From Neoconidiobolus thromboides FSU 785 (lineage: Eukaryota > Entomophthoromycota > Entomophthoromycetes > Entomophthorales > Neoconidiobolaceae): DNA of 64,000 bases. The translations under genes and the position numbers were made by a program. The notes beneath the pieces were generated by a model. That model saw only the letters and a program-made list of their open reading frames with translations, was not told the DNA's origin and searched no databases. Positions 24,824 through 36,859 of this stretch are shown one piece after another. The stretch lies in the NCBI GenBank assembly GCA_025603075.1, contig MU626279.1, forward strand, positions 101,952 through 165,951, in the 5' to 3' direction. Positions within the stretch are counted from its first letter, which is position 1; each line of letters opens with the position of its first letter.

Positions 24824-26366
24824 TTTATTTTAATTTTTAAAAAATAAGAAATTAAATTATTGAATTTTGTTGAAGACTTGGTTGGTGATGGTGAATTCAT
24901 GTTTGAAAATTAAAATCAAGGGTTTTATTGGTGGGTCAAATTGATGGTCGGAAAGCTTGGAAACTGAAATTATGTGGTAATCAGTGAATTAAAAAAATTA
25001 GTTGTTAGATTTGAATAGAAAATGTTTAAGGCTGAACAGGTTATTGTATAGGAATGGAGAATGGGCTAAATGTTTAGTTAGAGTATTAATAGCCACATGT
25101 AATTAAGTTTTCAAAGCTTCACCTTGCATTAAGACCATCAAAATGTAAAAGCATTAATACTCGTTTATGCCAATCTATTCTTTGTTAAATAATTAGAATA
25201 AAACTTGAAATTTATTTTAAGTTCTTAAGAAAATATATCATTTATTGAGCTACTATAAGGCTTTTAATATTTGAAATTCATTTCGGAATTGTTTATAAAC
25301 TCAAAAATAATATTAAATTGATAATGTTTTTTTCTAATATTATTACACAATAACATTAGAATAAAACATATTTTTGGTAATGATAAAGTTGTTGATTGAG
25401 TGGAGTTTATATGCTATCAAAATAAAATTAAAAGTAAAGTAAAGAATAGATGATATTAGTTTTAAACTTACAATTTAAAATTGACAGTTCAATTTTTCTA
25501 ATGATCTTTATCCTTGTGTGTTATTTAAATTAGGCGGTACTTTCAATATCAAAAACTTGTTTATTTTATTTATTTTTAAAAAGAGTATAATCTTTTTTAC
25601 TAATATGTAAGTTATTCATTTTAGAATAAAATATAAATTCAAAGGCTTTCTAAATAAAATTTATTATTAAATGAGTAAAAAGAGTGATTAAATATTATAT
25701 AAAGTGTACGAAACAAGCTACAGGATATACAATCTGTTACATTAAATTTAATTTAAACACTTTTAAATAAGGTGAAACTTGTTTATTTAGTTTGTAAATA
25801 ATGGAAGGTGGAGTTTGAATAAAATTTTAAAATTTATTAATAGTAACAAACTATTTATAGAATGTGAATCAATAGATTAGAATATTCAGAACCCAAAGAA
25901 TAATATTAGAAAAAGTAAACTAATTAATTAAATATTTATAATTAGCATTCAAACAATTTGAAATATTTATAATTGTTAAAATTTAATATAAACATAAATC
26001 TTTAATATTTAATATAGTACATGTTGCTGAATTTAATATTCAAAAAGCTGGAGATTTATCTAGATTTCGATCCAGTCTACAGCTCATTATTTCATTGGGG
26101 AAGAAAAGATAGTTAATTTATTACAACAAAGAAATGGACTCTCATTGGTTCCAAAAAACGTTAAAATCACTTATATGGAAATTATTTAAAGTATGTTCCA
26201 ATCAAACAAATATAAACGAAGGCTAATTTTTTCCAAAAAGCTACTAAAAATAGGGGCTACAATAATTTTAAATGTCTTTTATTACTATTTTGAATGAAAA
26301 TTAATAGAAACCCATTTTAATTAATTATCTCACTTATTCTATCTCTACTACCTACTCCAATTTATA
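24824..26366. other. Divergent intergenic region
   Basis: 1.5 kb between the divergent DnaJ and Arf-GEF genes. No repeats or exons recognised; any promoters lie here, but no motif is strong enough to call. Confidence 0.5.
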
Positions 26367-28861
26367 ATGGATAAACTAAATAAACCAAACCAAGATAAAC
26401 ATTTGACTTTTTTATCCATATCAAACTCAGAACCTACCTATTTATTTACAACGGAACAGTATAAAGCTTCTCCATCCACTTTAGATAATCGTAGTTTATC
26501 AAGTGATGATAGTAAAATTATGCCAATAAGAAGTGTACCATCATCATCTAGTTTGGCTTCTACATTATCTGCATCAAGGTATTCAATGAATAATAAAAGT
26601 CTTAATAAACGACATTCTATGTATCATTTTAAAGCTGCACCCGAAGAAAAGTTTCAAGGCATAATTAAAGATATCGAAAAATTAAGGCTGGATTTACCAA
26701 GGTTAAGTTTTGAAACAGATAGTGATAGTGATATTCAATCTTTGCAAGATCAATCATTCACAGTAGATGACCTTACAGATGTAAGTTCAGTAGCAACTAG
26801 TGAAATTAGAAGGTCAACAGACTCTTTGACACCTTCGGAACATGAAATGTTAAAGAATGAAGTTAAAGCAGAGGCTAACTGCCAAAAAGCAATGAACAAT
26901 GAAAAATCATCAAGTTCTAGTAGTCTTAAGGGTAAATCAAGCCCACTTGTTACTTCTCCTCCTATAACAGCGTTACAACTTAATGGTCCACCTAATGTCA
27001 AACCTATTCCACCTAACGAAATGCAGGATCCTAAAGAATACTTACATTATTTGGAAAATACATTTAATAGAAATCAACTTGGTTCTTTATTATCTAAAAA
27101 GTAAGTGGAAATAAGAAAAATTAAGAGATCTATATTAATATTTTAATCAAATTTAGAGATGAATTTCATAGTAAAGTACTGGATACTTTTATGGAAGATT
27201 TAGATTTTAAAGATCAATCAATTGATATGGCCTTAAGGTAACTATAGATTATTTAAACTAACTATAATTTATACTAATATATTGATTAGGAATTTATTAA
27301 GTGTATTACATTTACCTAAAGAAGCACAACAAATCGATCGAATTATTTCTGTATTTTCTAAAAGATATTATGAAGTCAATAAGGAATTATTTGCTTCTCC
27401 AGGTAATTTTGTTTTTGTTACTGGTCTATCTAATTTTACTTATTATTTTATAGATCTTGTATATACCTTATCATTCTCATTGCTATTGTTACATACCGAT
27501 GCACATAATAAATTAGTGAAGCATAAAATGAGTAAAGAGGAGTACATTAAACAAACTAGACAATTAGATAATGGAAGTACTGTTCCTAGAGAAGTGTTGG
27601 AAGTAAAAAAATTTTATAATATTTTTTTTATAAATTTATTTATCAATTAGATTCTTTATGATAATGTAACAAATGTCGAATTTTTTATTGATGATGATGA
27701 TACTAGATCTGTTCGTTCGCTAAATATTTCTGGTAAAAGTGGGAAGCGTTCTTGGTTAAAGAAAATTCATGATTCAAATAAACTAAATTGGTCGAAAGGT
27801 TCTCAAGTAATTGTCAATCAGGTAAGTATATTTTTAATAGCAATAAGAATAATTTAAATTAAATTAAATTAAATTAAAATTAGGTGCATGCAGCTGTAAA
27901 AGTAGCAAGCATATTGGGATCCATAGTGCCAGAAAGGTCACCATACACTTATCGTAGTTCCCAAAACGTATTTAGTGATGCTTTAATAAAAAATCCATTC
28001 AAAATTAAAGTTCGAGGTATTCAACCGCATTTCCAACATAAAGTAAAAGCAAGGCCAGTCTCCGGATTCTCAATACAATATTTGGATGAAAGTGCAGATA
28101 TCTCCGAATTACAATGTCTTAAAGAAGGTTTGTTATTACGTAAATCAGATTTAAATGAAGCTGGTCATAAAACTCATTTAAGATCATGGCGTGAATTTTG
28201 GGTGGTATTAGCTGGATCTCAATTGGTACTATTTAAAGAAGTATCCACTATGCGTACACGTAGTGAACATTTAGATTCTACTTCACCTGCACCTCAACCT
28301 TATTCTATTACTTCTGTGGCTAACTCGATTGTTGTTTTGGATAGGGAATATACCAAACATCCTCATGTGTTCCGATTCGTTACAAGCGATGGAAGACAAT
28401 ACCTTTTTAGATGTGAATCGAAAGGTGATATGACTGAATGGATGACTAAAATTAATTTTACCGCTGCCTTTAAATCAGCCAATGTACTTCCACGTGGAGT
28501 ATCAAGCAAAGCATTCAACATGTGGAAAAAATCCTTACCACAATTAGATTCATTTGACTTTGAAGATAACAATGATGAAGAGTTAAGAAGCAAAGTGATA
28601 AAAGAAAATGTAAGCTTACTTGATAAGCAGATTCAAAATATCCAAGAGCGAATTGATGGGGATCTTTTATTATTGAAACAAATGGGAATTATGGTAGCCT
28701 TTACTAAATCTACTAAAGAAAGAGCTAAGGGAGCAGGCCATAATATTCAATTTCGACTTAAGTCTTATTATTTGGAACTTCAAAAAGCACAATGTTATAA
28801 AGAAATATTGGAAAGAGATTTATCACTTTCACCCTCTAATACCATGATTGATCGTGAATAA
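26367..28861 (+). CDS. Sec7-PH domain Arf guanine-nucleotide exchange factor
   Basis: A 741-residue protein from exons 26367-27100, 27157-27237, 27290-27402, 27454-27602, 27651-27821 and 27884-28861. Residues 1-220 are a Ser-rich disordered leader. The Sec7 domain follows, with [21 protein letters not shown] carrying the catalytic glutamic finger (Glu of KEAQ), then [17 protein letters not shown] domain lies at about residues 500-620 ([36 protein letters not shown]), followed by a C-terminal coiled coil. This layout fits the yeast Syt1/Yel1 and animal EFA6/PSD group, acting on Arf GTPases at Golgi or plasma membrane. The 51-bp intron 27403-27453 has no stop and keeps frame, so an unspliced reading inserts 17 wrong residues into the Sec7 domain. 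Confidence 0.9.
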
Positions 28862-29062
28862 TAATCCGCTAATTTTACTTCTTTTAGTAGCTTTATAGCT
28901 TCATTCTATACTGTAATTTATCTATAATCCACTTTTTTTATTAAATTAATTTTTCAATCAGTTATTTTTCTTTATTACTTTCACTATTATCATATAAAAC
29001 AAAACAAAATAAAATTTAATAAGGTTATAAAAGCTTTTAACAATAACAATAATTTTTTTATT

Positions 29063-29933
29063 TTATTCTGAACGTTCTTCTCCCATTTCACTATGTTCAA
29101 CCTTCTTAAATCTATTTTTGGCCTTTTCTTGAAACTCTTTGTTCATTTCAGTATATTGAAGACGGAATACGGTAGCTGAGGAATGGGTATGGAAACCAAA
29201 AATTTTAGGTTGATATTGCTCAAAAGGCGATTTACGGGGTATAAAAGTAGGGTAAGATAAAAAGAAAAAGGGAGCGAAAGTGGTACCAAAGATAGCTCCA
29301 TCTAGACTAGCATGTCTTGTTGACTTTGGCAAATAGATATCTTCACATTTTGGACAATATAAACGTGCCCTAGATTCTCCAAAAGTATCACTTTGACCCA
29401 TTGGTAAAACAAAAGTACCTCGACAAAGTACTCGTGGGCATCTTCCAAACTCACCACTACGGTATTTATCAGACTGAAGTTTATTAATTTCTTTGAATTT
29501 ATTAGCATTATTATAGCTTACCATTTTCATTAAACCTCTAGCAGTTATTATGTATCTAGCATGAATTAAACCATATAGTTTAGCAGCTGCTTCTCCAACT
29601 GCTTCTCTAATTGATTCCGAAACTGGTTCTATATAGAAATAAATATAAATATAAGCATTATAATTAAAAATAAGCATAAAAATTATACCAAATCTATCTG
29701 TAATAAGGTCTACAGCATGGGAAAAATAAGGAACAAGAGAAGACAAGCCAGTCAAATTAAATCTATCTAAGATAAAGTCTTCGTCTACTTCACATAAATA
29801 GTCGTTTCCTTTATTTTGAAGAAACCATTCTATCCAATACATGTTCATGTCTTCATCCGAGTTGTAGTCATTCACTGAGCAAAAAAATTAGATAAATCAA
29901 TAGGACAATAGATCTAGGTATCAATGAATTACT
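29063..29933 (-). CDS. CKB1: Casein kinase II regulatory (beta) subunit
   Basis: A 250-residue protein from 29933 (first base of the start codon), 29874-29689 and 29628-29063. CK2 beta dimerises through a zinc finger and holds two catalytic alpha subunits. The N-terminal region carries the acidic start, WIEWF, CEVDEDFILDRFNLTGL; LYGLIHARYI is the conserved helix; the four zinc cysteines are in CPRVLC and CPKC, 22 residues apart; PKSTRH and DGAIFGTTF complete the core. The start ATG appears split A|TG by a 58-bp intron (29932-29875) with a strong T-rich acceptor; the fallback start would be an internal ATG eight residues on. The 60-bp second intron is stopless and in frame. It converges with the Arf-GEF gene, 201 bp apart. 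Confidence 0.9.
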
Positions 29934-30111
29934 CTTGAATTATAATTAAATTATAAAAGTTCAATAGAATTTAAAATGAATAAAATTGTACTTCAAATTT
30001 TTTAGTGAATTTATTTTTTTCTGCTTCATTCTGAGGCCAAACTCTACAAATAGTTAAATTAAAATTACAAAATAAAAGTTATTATATATTATTTTAAATT
30101 AATAATAATAA

Positions 30112-30193
30112 GGCACCTTGGCGGAGTGGTTAACGCGGAGCCCTGCTAAGGCTTTTCCCTTTGGGAGCGCAGGTTCGAATCCTGTGGGTGTCG
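30112..30193 (+). tRNA. tRNA-Ser (anticodon GCT)
   Basis: An 82-nt type II tRNA. The acceptor stem GGCACCT pairs with GGGTGTC, the anticodon loop CTGCTAA carries GCT, a long variable arm TCCC-TTT-GGGA is present, and the T-loop is TTCGAAT. The discriminator is G. There is no intron. Eight T shortly downstream (from about 30199) form a Pol III terminator. It sits between the 5' end of CKB1 and the 3' end of the FSH1-like gene. Confidence 0.97.
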
Positions 30194-30305
30194 TATAGTT
30201 TTTTTTAGCTACAAATAATCAGTTGAAATAGGTTTTGTATTTTTATTTATCGAAAGTTATAGAACAGGAATTATTATATGAAGACGTAGTAGTCTAATAG
30301 TTTTA

Positions 30306-31291
30306 TTATAATTTAACTTGAAGTCCATTTTTATCTCCAGGTTCATTGAAATCAACATGTAAGTTTACAAACTTAAGAATCTCTGCTTTATAGATCGCTT
30401 TTGTGGGTATGAAATGACTAATAGAAAATAAAATGTATTCATAATAAAGATGATAAGAATTACCCTCCCTCATGAGTTAATAGAGTGGCGTTATCATATC
30501 TTTCTTTTAATTTTAGTGAGTTTGCTACATAAGATTAGTAACTATTTGTATAAAAAAAGAAACTATTACCTGGTAAAACCAAGTCATCTCTTTCGCCAAT
30601 AATAAACAACGAAGGGATGGTTGAGTTTTTTTTATAATAGTCTAATACCCTTTCATCTCTTGGAAGGAAACCAGAGACAATAATATTAAACTTAAATAAA
30701 TTTATACTATTATATTTTTGTTTAATTTCCTCAATATCTTCTTCAATCATTTTGGATATTATACTAGCCATTATTCCTCCTAATTTGCTGTTTAATTCTA
30801 TTTTTTAACTTTTGTTTTTCTATTTTACCTTGTGAAAAACCCAATATACCGTCAAATGGACCCTGTTTCTATTATTAAAAATGTTAAAAGTAAACTATAT
30901 AAACATTACGTTTTCGTTTATAAACTTTAATAAATAATCCACCGACTCGTCTAGCCCGTCATAAACATTACTATTTCTTATAAACCAAGCTAATTGCTTT
31001 TCATTTTCTTTAAATTTATATTAGTTGATTGTTTTCTAGATCTGTTTTATCTTTTATTTACCATCTCCTATACTGTTACCACTATATTTTTTTATTTCTT
31101 CTTTATCCGTCAACTCGAAAGGAGCATCAATAAACTCTAACTTTATTAATAAGCTATTCTGGACTAAATTTTAACTACTTACGAAACTCACAGTGATTTT
31201 TTAAACTTTTTCTCAAAGCCCCGCATTTTTTTTCAAATACATTCTTGTTTTGTGTATAGCCATGTAACATCAATAATCTTAATTTACTCAT
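30306..31291 (-). CDS. FSH1-family serine hydrolase
   Basis: A 234-residue alpha/beta hydrolase spread over seven exons: 31291-31183, 31136-31062, 31007-30910, 30868-30829, 30779-30570, 30524-30464 and 30417-30306. Every junction keeps phase and introns are 41-54 bp. The N-terminus LLMLHGYTQNKNVF carries the oxyanion region; FIDAPFEL follows; the nucleophile is Ser of GFSQGG, split over an intron; the acid is Asp of GERDDLV and the base is His of EGGHFIP. These match the fungal Fsh1/Fsh2/Fsh3 family, related to human OVCA2. The substrate is unknown. Raw frames show only one 78-codon fragment, so the gene is easily missed. Confidence 0.9.
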
Positions 31292-31819
31292 TGTTTTAAT
31301 GTATTGATTTATATAAAGAACTTTTTAGAAGATTGTGATAAAACCTTTACTTTATTAGAATTTTGGCTTTTATTTGTGCATTATTAATCATAATTATATT
31401 CTATTACTAATTATAATTTATTAATACAATTTCGGCTTTAGTAAGGGTAGTTTTAACATACTACAAAGAAAGTATATTACTTTATTGATATCTGATTCTA
31501 TAACGTATAGCAGTTTAATATATAATACATAGCAACCTAAAATTTATTTAGTATTAGTAATAATTTAATATATTAAATTAATTAATTAGTTAATTTACTA
31601 CAATTTATAAATTGTAAGTTCCAAAAAGAACTCAAAATAACGGCAAAAGCCAATAAAATAGCATGATGAAGTCAATAAAGAATACTAATAAAATTAGTAA
31701 ATAAAACTCCATTATTTCATTTTTACTTGAAGTTTTTTAATTTAAATAATCTTTATCTTAAAATTTTAGAAGTTTAAAGAATTACATTGAAATTAGCGTT
31801 AAAATCTATTTATTAATCT
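31292..31819. other. Divergent intergenic region
   Basis: AT-rich spacer between the FSH1-like and Boi-like genes; nothing else recognised. Confidence 0.5.
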
Positions 31820-34473
31820 ATGGAAGAACAATTGGAAGTGGTTTATGCTATTCACGAGTTTGATGCTAGTGTTGAAGATGAAATCTCTTTAATTGCAGGT
31901 GAAAAGATTTGGGTCATTGAAAAGGACGAGTTATATAACGATGGTTGGTGGCAGGTAACTATTTTTATGTTATTTTCTAACTTAGAAAATTGGTTTTTTT
32001 ATTAATTTCTCGTTATTAACCAATTTTAGGGTAAAAATAGCCGGGGAGAAGTCGGACTATTTCCGATGAACTTTATTTCTTATAAAGACCCAAACCAAAA
32101 TAATCCCGGTGTTGATCGATATGCTAATTTATTGCTCGAAAATGAAGGTAATTTAAAAAACATACTTATTGTTATTCTAAAGTATTAATTTGTACAAAAA
32201 GAACAAGCGAGCAATAATAAAAAAGAATATAGCAAATTAGGTGGCAGATTAAGTGATCCTATTAATGAAGACGCAAAAAGAGATTCATTTCAAAATTTCA
32301 TTCAAGAAGAAGGACTTAGTCATTATGATTCAAGAGAAGGAAGTAATTATTCGCCATTAGCACCAGCCTTGATACTAAATAATGCAACTAATAATAACGA
32401 CACAAATAACAATCATAATAATATAGAATTGAATAACAATAATGATAATTTGATAAGACATAATTCTACTAAAGTGAGATCCAATCAAAACATAACTGAT
32501 AATGAAGGTCATAAACGTACTTTCACTTCAAATAATCCTTTAACCCCAAATCGCTCCTCGTTTCGTAATTCTGTTCGCTTATCTCATATTGATGATGTCC
32601 ACACTGACCCTTCCCAATCTCATCCGAAATTGTGGTCTAATAATGAAGTATGTGATTGGTTGGAAAGGGCTGGATTTCAAAGTGTTATTAGTTTATTTAA
32701 AGGTAACAACAATACAACAGAGTCATGGTATCATAGTATTAATATTAAATATTATTTAGAACATGAGATAACGGGAAAAGAATTGACAGAGTTAGATTTG
32801 AATACATTAAAAGATATTGGGATATTGGCCTTTGGAAAAAGATTCAACCTAAATAACTCAATCAACTCACTCAAAGTGAAGTATAACATTACATCACTTA
32901 ATCATTCAGATTCAACCAAAAATAACATGGACCACGTTTACAATATGTATTCTGGAGATTCTAATCTAACTTCCCCTATTAAATCTGATATTAGTCAAAA
33001 TAATAATGTAACAGAACAAGTAATTTTAATATAATTTAGGTTATTTAAGATAAATATTTATAACGAGCTATTAGATAAACAAAGATAGAGATATCTATCC
33101 AGTTGAAGAAAGAAAACCTACCAATTTGGAATCAAGTTTAAAAAATTTAAATTTAAATAATAATATTGAAAATCCGAACAGTCATAGTCATATTGAAAAA
33201 TGGTTACAGCAAACACCTGATTTTGATTATGATCATGATTTATTAAAGGTAAGATATCTTGTTTAGTAATGATGATATATTTTAACCAATTAACTAATTA
33301 GGAAGCTGGTATTTCTTCACCCTCTGACTTACAAAGTATACTTTCAGGAAAATCAAAAGACAAAGAAAAGGAACAAGAAGAATCAGGCTCAGAGTCAAAT
33401 GAATCTTCAAACGAAGAAGAGCAAGAAGAATCCAATTATAATGAAATATCACCCGCCGTATCATCCAAATCACCAACTTTACCCAATAATGCGTTACATA
33501 ACAACTCATTAGAATATAAATTCCCTGCTTTCATCCCAAAAACTGATAACCAATTAAAGAAACAGGTATCCTTTTCCCAAAATTTACCAGAAGTAAGATT
33601 GAATTCAATGGATAGACATTTATTTATTTATTTATTTTACAGGTTATTGGTACAAGTGAAATAGTAGAATCTGACAATGAATCTGAGGATGAGAATCAAA
33701 TGTCACTTACTAAAGTAATTTATTATTGTTTTATAATTTTTATAATATAATTAACATATAACAGAAAGCTTCATTATCTGCATCAAAATTGTTTAATAAT
33801 GAAAAAAGGTAAAGATATAACAGTAATTTAATAAAAAATAGCTAATACAATTAAATAGGAAAGTACCACCATCAAATAAAGCTAAAAATGGTATTGATAA
33901 TAATAATAATGACCATACCTTTAATATAGAAAATAACAAAAGCTATACAGTGGAACCGGATACCACAAATAACTATATAAGTAATGGTGATGACAGTACG
34001 ATAACGGTACAAGGTAGTTTAAAGAAACAAGAGGGAGCGATCAAGCTATGGAAGAGTCGTTATTGTGTATTAAATGGGACAGATTTAAAGATTTATGATA
34101 CATTTAAGTTAAAGAAATTGAAATTAAGTATAAATTTAAAGGGTTATAAACCAGTTTTAGACCCAAATCTTAATCCTGGAAAATATTGTTTTAAGCTAGT
34201 GCATCAACATAATAAATCACATTATTTTTGCTCGGATGAAGCTGAGGAAATAAGAGCTTGGATGAAAGCTCTCATGAAAATTTCAATTGATAGGGATACA
34301 AATGGTAATAAGTTTTATTACATTATTAAATCTGTATTTAGTGCTTATCATTTACCATAGCTCCAGTAGTCACATCATGTACTGTTAACACAGTACCTCT
34401 ACACGTAGCACGTAAATTAGCTCCAAGGCCACCATCAGCAATGTACTCAAATGGTGAAGAAGAAGAAGATTAA
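31820..34473 (+). CDS. SH3-SAM-PH polarity protein, Boi1/Boi2-like
   Basis: A 717-residue protein from ten exons (31820-31954, 32030-32147, 32202-32702, 32760-33019, 33075-33248, 33302-33592, 33643-33714, 33765-33808, 33859-34304, 34361-34473). An SH3 domain occupies residues 5-65 (VYAIHEFDA, DGWWQGKN, GLFPMNF). A SAM domain follows around residues 235-300 (WSNNEVCDWLERAGF, LKDIGI). A PH domain is near the C-terminus (LKKQEGAIKLWKSRYCVLNG, WMKALMKISI), then a short tail. This order defines the fungal Boi1/Boi2 family, which links Cdc42 and Bem1 to exocytosis and cell polarity at the cortex. Linkers are Asn/Ser-rich. The 57-bp intron 32703-32759 inside the SAM domain is stopless and in frame, so a naive reading inserts 19 residues there. 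Confidence 0.92.
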
Positions 34474-34927
34474 GCTATAAGATTATTATTATATAAAAAA
34501 GGATCGCATTTTAATATTCTTAATAACTAACCTAGTTATATATATTTTTATATTATATATAAAAAAGACATTTAATATTAATTTGTTTTAATGAGTCTCT
34601 TTTTTTCGCTATTTTATTTTATGGTTTTATTTTATGCCTAGAAAATAACCTCCCTCTCTCCTCTACTTGTCTCTCTCTTATTTTTAGCTTAGTAATTTTA
34701 ATCTATTTTCCTATTCTTTTCTATAAAGTAAATAGTTTCTATTTTATAACTTATTCCAACTTTTAATTTAAGATAAAAATTAAATTGAAACATTTGTCTA
34801 AAAACTAGTCAATTAAAAGCAAATTTTAAGCTCCACTAATAAAACTCATTTAAAAGCCACATTTAAAAATAAAGTGAAAGATTTTATCATAGCTATAATA
34901 ATATAATACAATAATAATAATAATAAA
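34474..34927. other. Intergenic spacer
   Basis: AT-rich, with a pyrimidine-rich CTCTCTCCTC patch near 34650; no gene seen. Confidence 0.5.
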
Positions 34928-36714
34928 ATGGGTTTTTGGACTAAAAAGATGTATTCAAGCCCTGGCAAACTAAAATATGAGAATCAAAGCCCTTTGTTTC
35001 TGCTAGGCAGTTCGCAGTCAAACAGCTTGATTTTAAAACAGAGTGAAGAGGCTCAGAAGGTGAAAGAAACAGAATTAGGGTAAGAGATTAATTTTTATTT
35101 TTGATTAAATAAGTGAGAAGGTATTTTTTTTTATAGTAGGAAGGACATAGACACCAGGACAGGAAAACTTGATAGTAAGGGGATGAATAATAAAGAAAAA
35201 GTAGGATTAGAAACAATAGAAGATAAAAAAGAGAAAAATGAAGACGAAAAACCTAAAGTAAATACTAACGAAGAAAAGAGAGGAAATGAGATAAATAGAA
35301 GTGAAGAGAATGAAGGTAAATTATATTTCACTTTTAATCTATCAATTTAAAAAATGAAATAGATATACCAACCAAAGAAAGGATGAAATTAAAGAAAATA
35401 AAATCATTATTAAAAGATAGTCAACTAGATTTAGGTATTCGTTTTATTAGTGAATATATTTATGAATAACAATTTACAAAAGCGGAATTGAAAAAATTAA
35501 CATGGGGTGGGATACCTTCAGAACATCGAAGTTTGATATGGAAGATACTAATGGGATATGCACCAACGTTAATTGAGCGTCGACAAGAAACAATTAATAG
35601 GAAGAGAAAAGAATATTTTGATTATAGAAAGAGAATATTTATCAAACATAATGAGATCAATGAGATCAATGAGATGCACCTGGATGTTGAATTATGGCAT
35701 CAAATTCAAATTGATGTCCCTAGAACCTGTCCTGAATCCGAGCTTATTCAAGATAAAGTAATACAAAAAGTAAGAATTAATGCTTAGGTGTTTTTATTTG
35801 TTTTAATCACTGTTATTAGTTATTAGAAAGATTACTTTATATATGGTCCACTCGACATCCAGCATCAGGTTATGTTCAAGGGATCAATGATTTAGCCACC
35901 CCATTTATTATGGTTTTTATAGCAGATTATTTTAAAAATGGTATTGTTAGTAGTAGGCAACATGATATATATTAACAATTTTAGGTAAAAAAATCCAACC
36001 TGAAAGTTTAACTCAAGTACAGCTGGATGAAGTTGAAAGTGACGTATTTTGGTGTTTAAGTAAACTTTTGGATGGCATTCAAGTAAGTTCAATAGTGACT
36101 TCAAGATAAACTGGCTTTATTTATTTTGTTTTTAGGATAATTTTACATCAGCTCAACGTGGTATTCAACGCCAGTTAGCCTTGTTGAAATATTTATTAAT
36201 AAAAATTGATGGTAAAATAAATAACTGCCTATATTTTTTAACACTTGAAGTAATAAAGTATTGTATTTTAGTAAAACTAGCAAATCATCTTCAGAATGAA
36301 CAGCTACATTACGTTCAGTTTGCGTTTCGATGGATGAACTGTTTACTGATGAGGGAGTTTCAATTAAATCAGATTATCCGTATCTGGGACACTTATTTAG
36401 TAAGTAGATAGGTATATTTTAATAGTTCATTATTAATTGACATAGTCCGAAACACCTATTGGGTTTTCCCAGTTTCATGTATATGTTTGTGCAGCATTAT
36501 TATCTCATTTTTCGAGTCAATTATTAAAGTTGGACTTTCAAGTAAATTTAAGTTACTATTAAATAGATAAAATTAACTTAGTTATTAGGAATTAATTATG
36601 TTTTTACAAAATTTACCTACAAAGCAATGGGATACTAAAGAAATTGAAGTGCTCCTCTCCCAAGCTTACCTATGGTGTACTATCTTCAACGATGCCCCTA
36701 ATCATTTAATTTAA
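34928..36714 (+). CDS. GYP1: TBC-domain Rab GTPase-activating protein, Gyp1/TBC1D22-like
   Basis: A 444-residue protein from ten exons (34928-35079, 35137-35315, 35363-35434, 35483-35769, 35820-35940, 35985-36082, 36136-36211, 36272-36399, 36446-36541, 36589-36714); phases all fit. After a charged, Lys/Glu-rich leader the TBC domain begins LTWGGIPSEHRSLIWKILMG. The dual fingers are both present: the Arg finger in IQIDVPRTCPE and the Gln finger in SGYVQGINDL. ESDVFWCLSKLLDGIQDNFTSAQRGIQ, FRWMNCLLMREF and RIWDTYL complete the fold. These match Gyp1/TBC1D22, the cis-Golgi GAP for Ypt1/Rab1. Only 145 bp separate its stop from the next start. Confidence 0.92.
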
Positions 36715-36859
36715 TTTAATTTTTACTAAAGTTTAATATCGTTATCTATTATGTTTTTAGCTTTTGATTTTATTTAAGAATAAATTGTTATTTTGATAAA
36801 CAACTATAGCTTTAAATTCCTTTAATTTTATTTATTTTTTACTTTTCATCTATAAAAAA

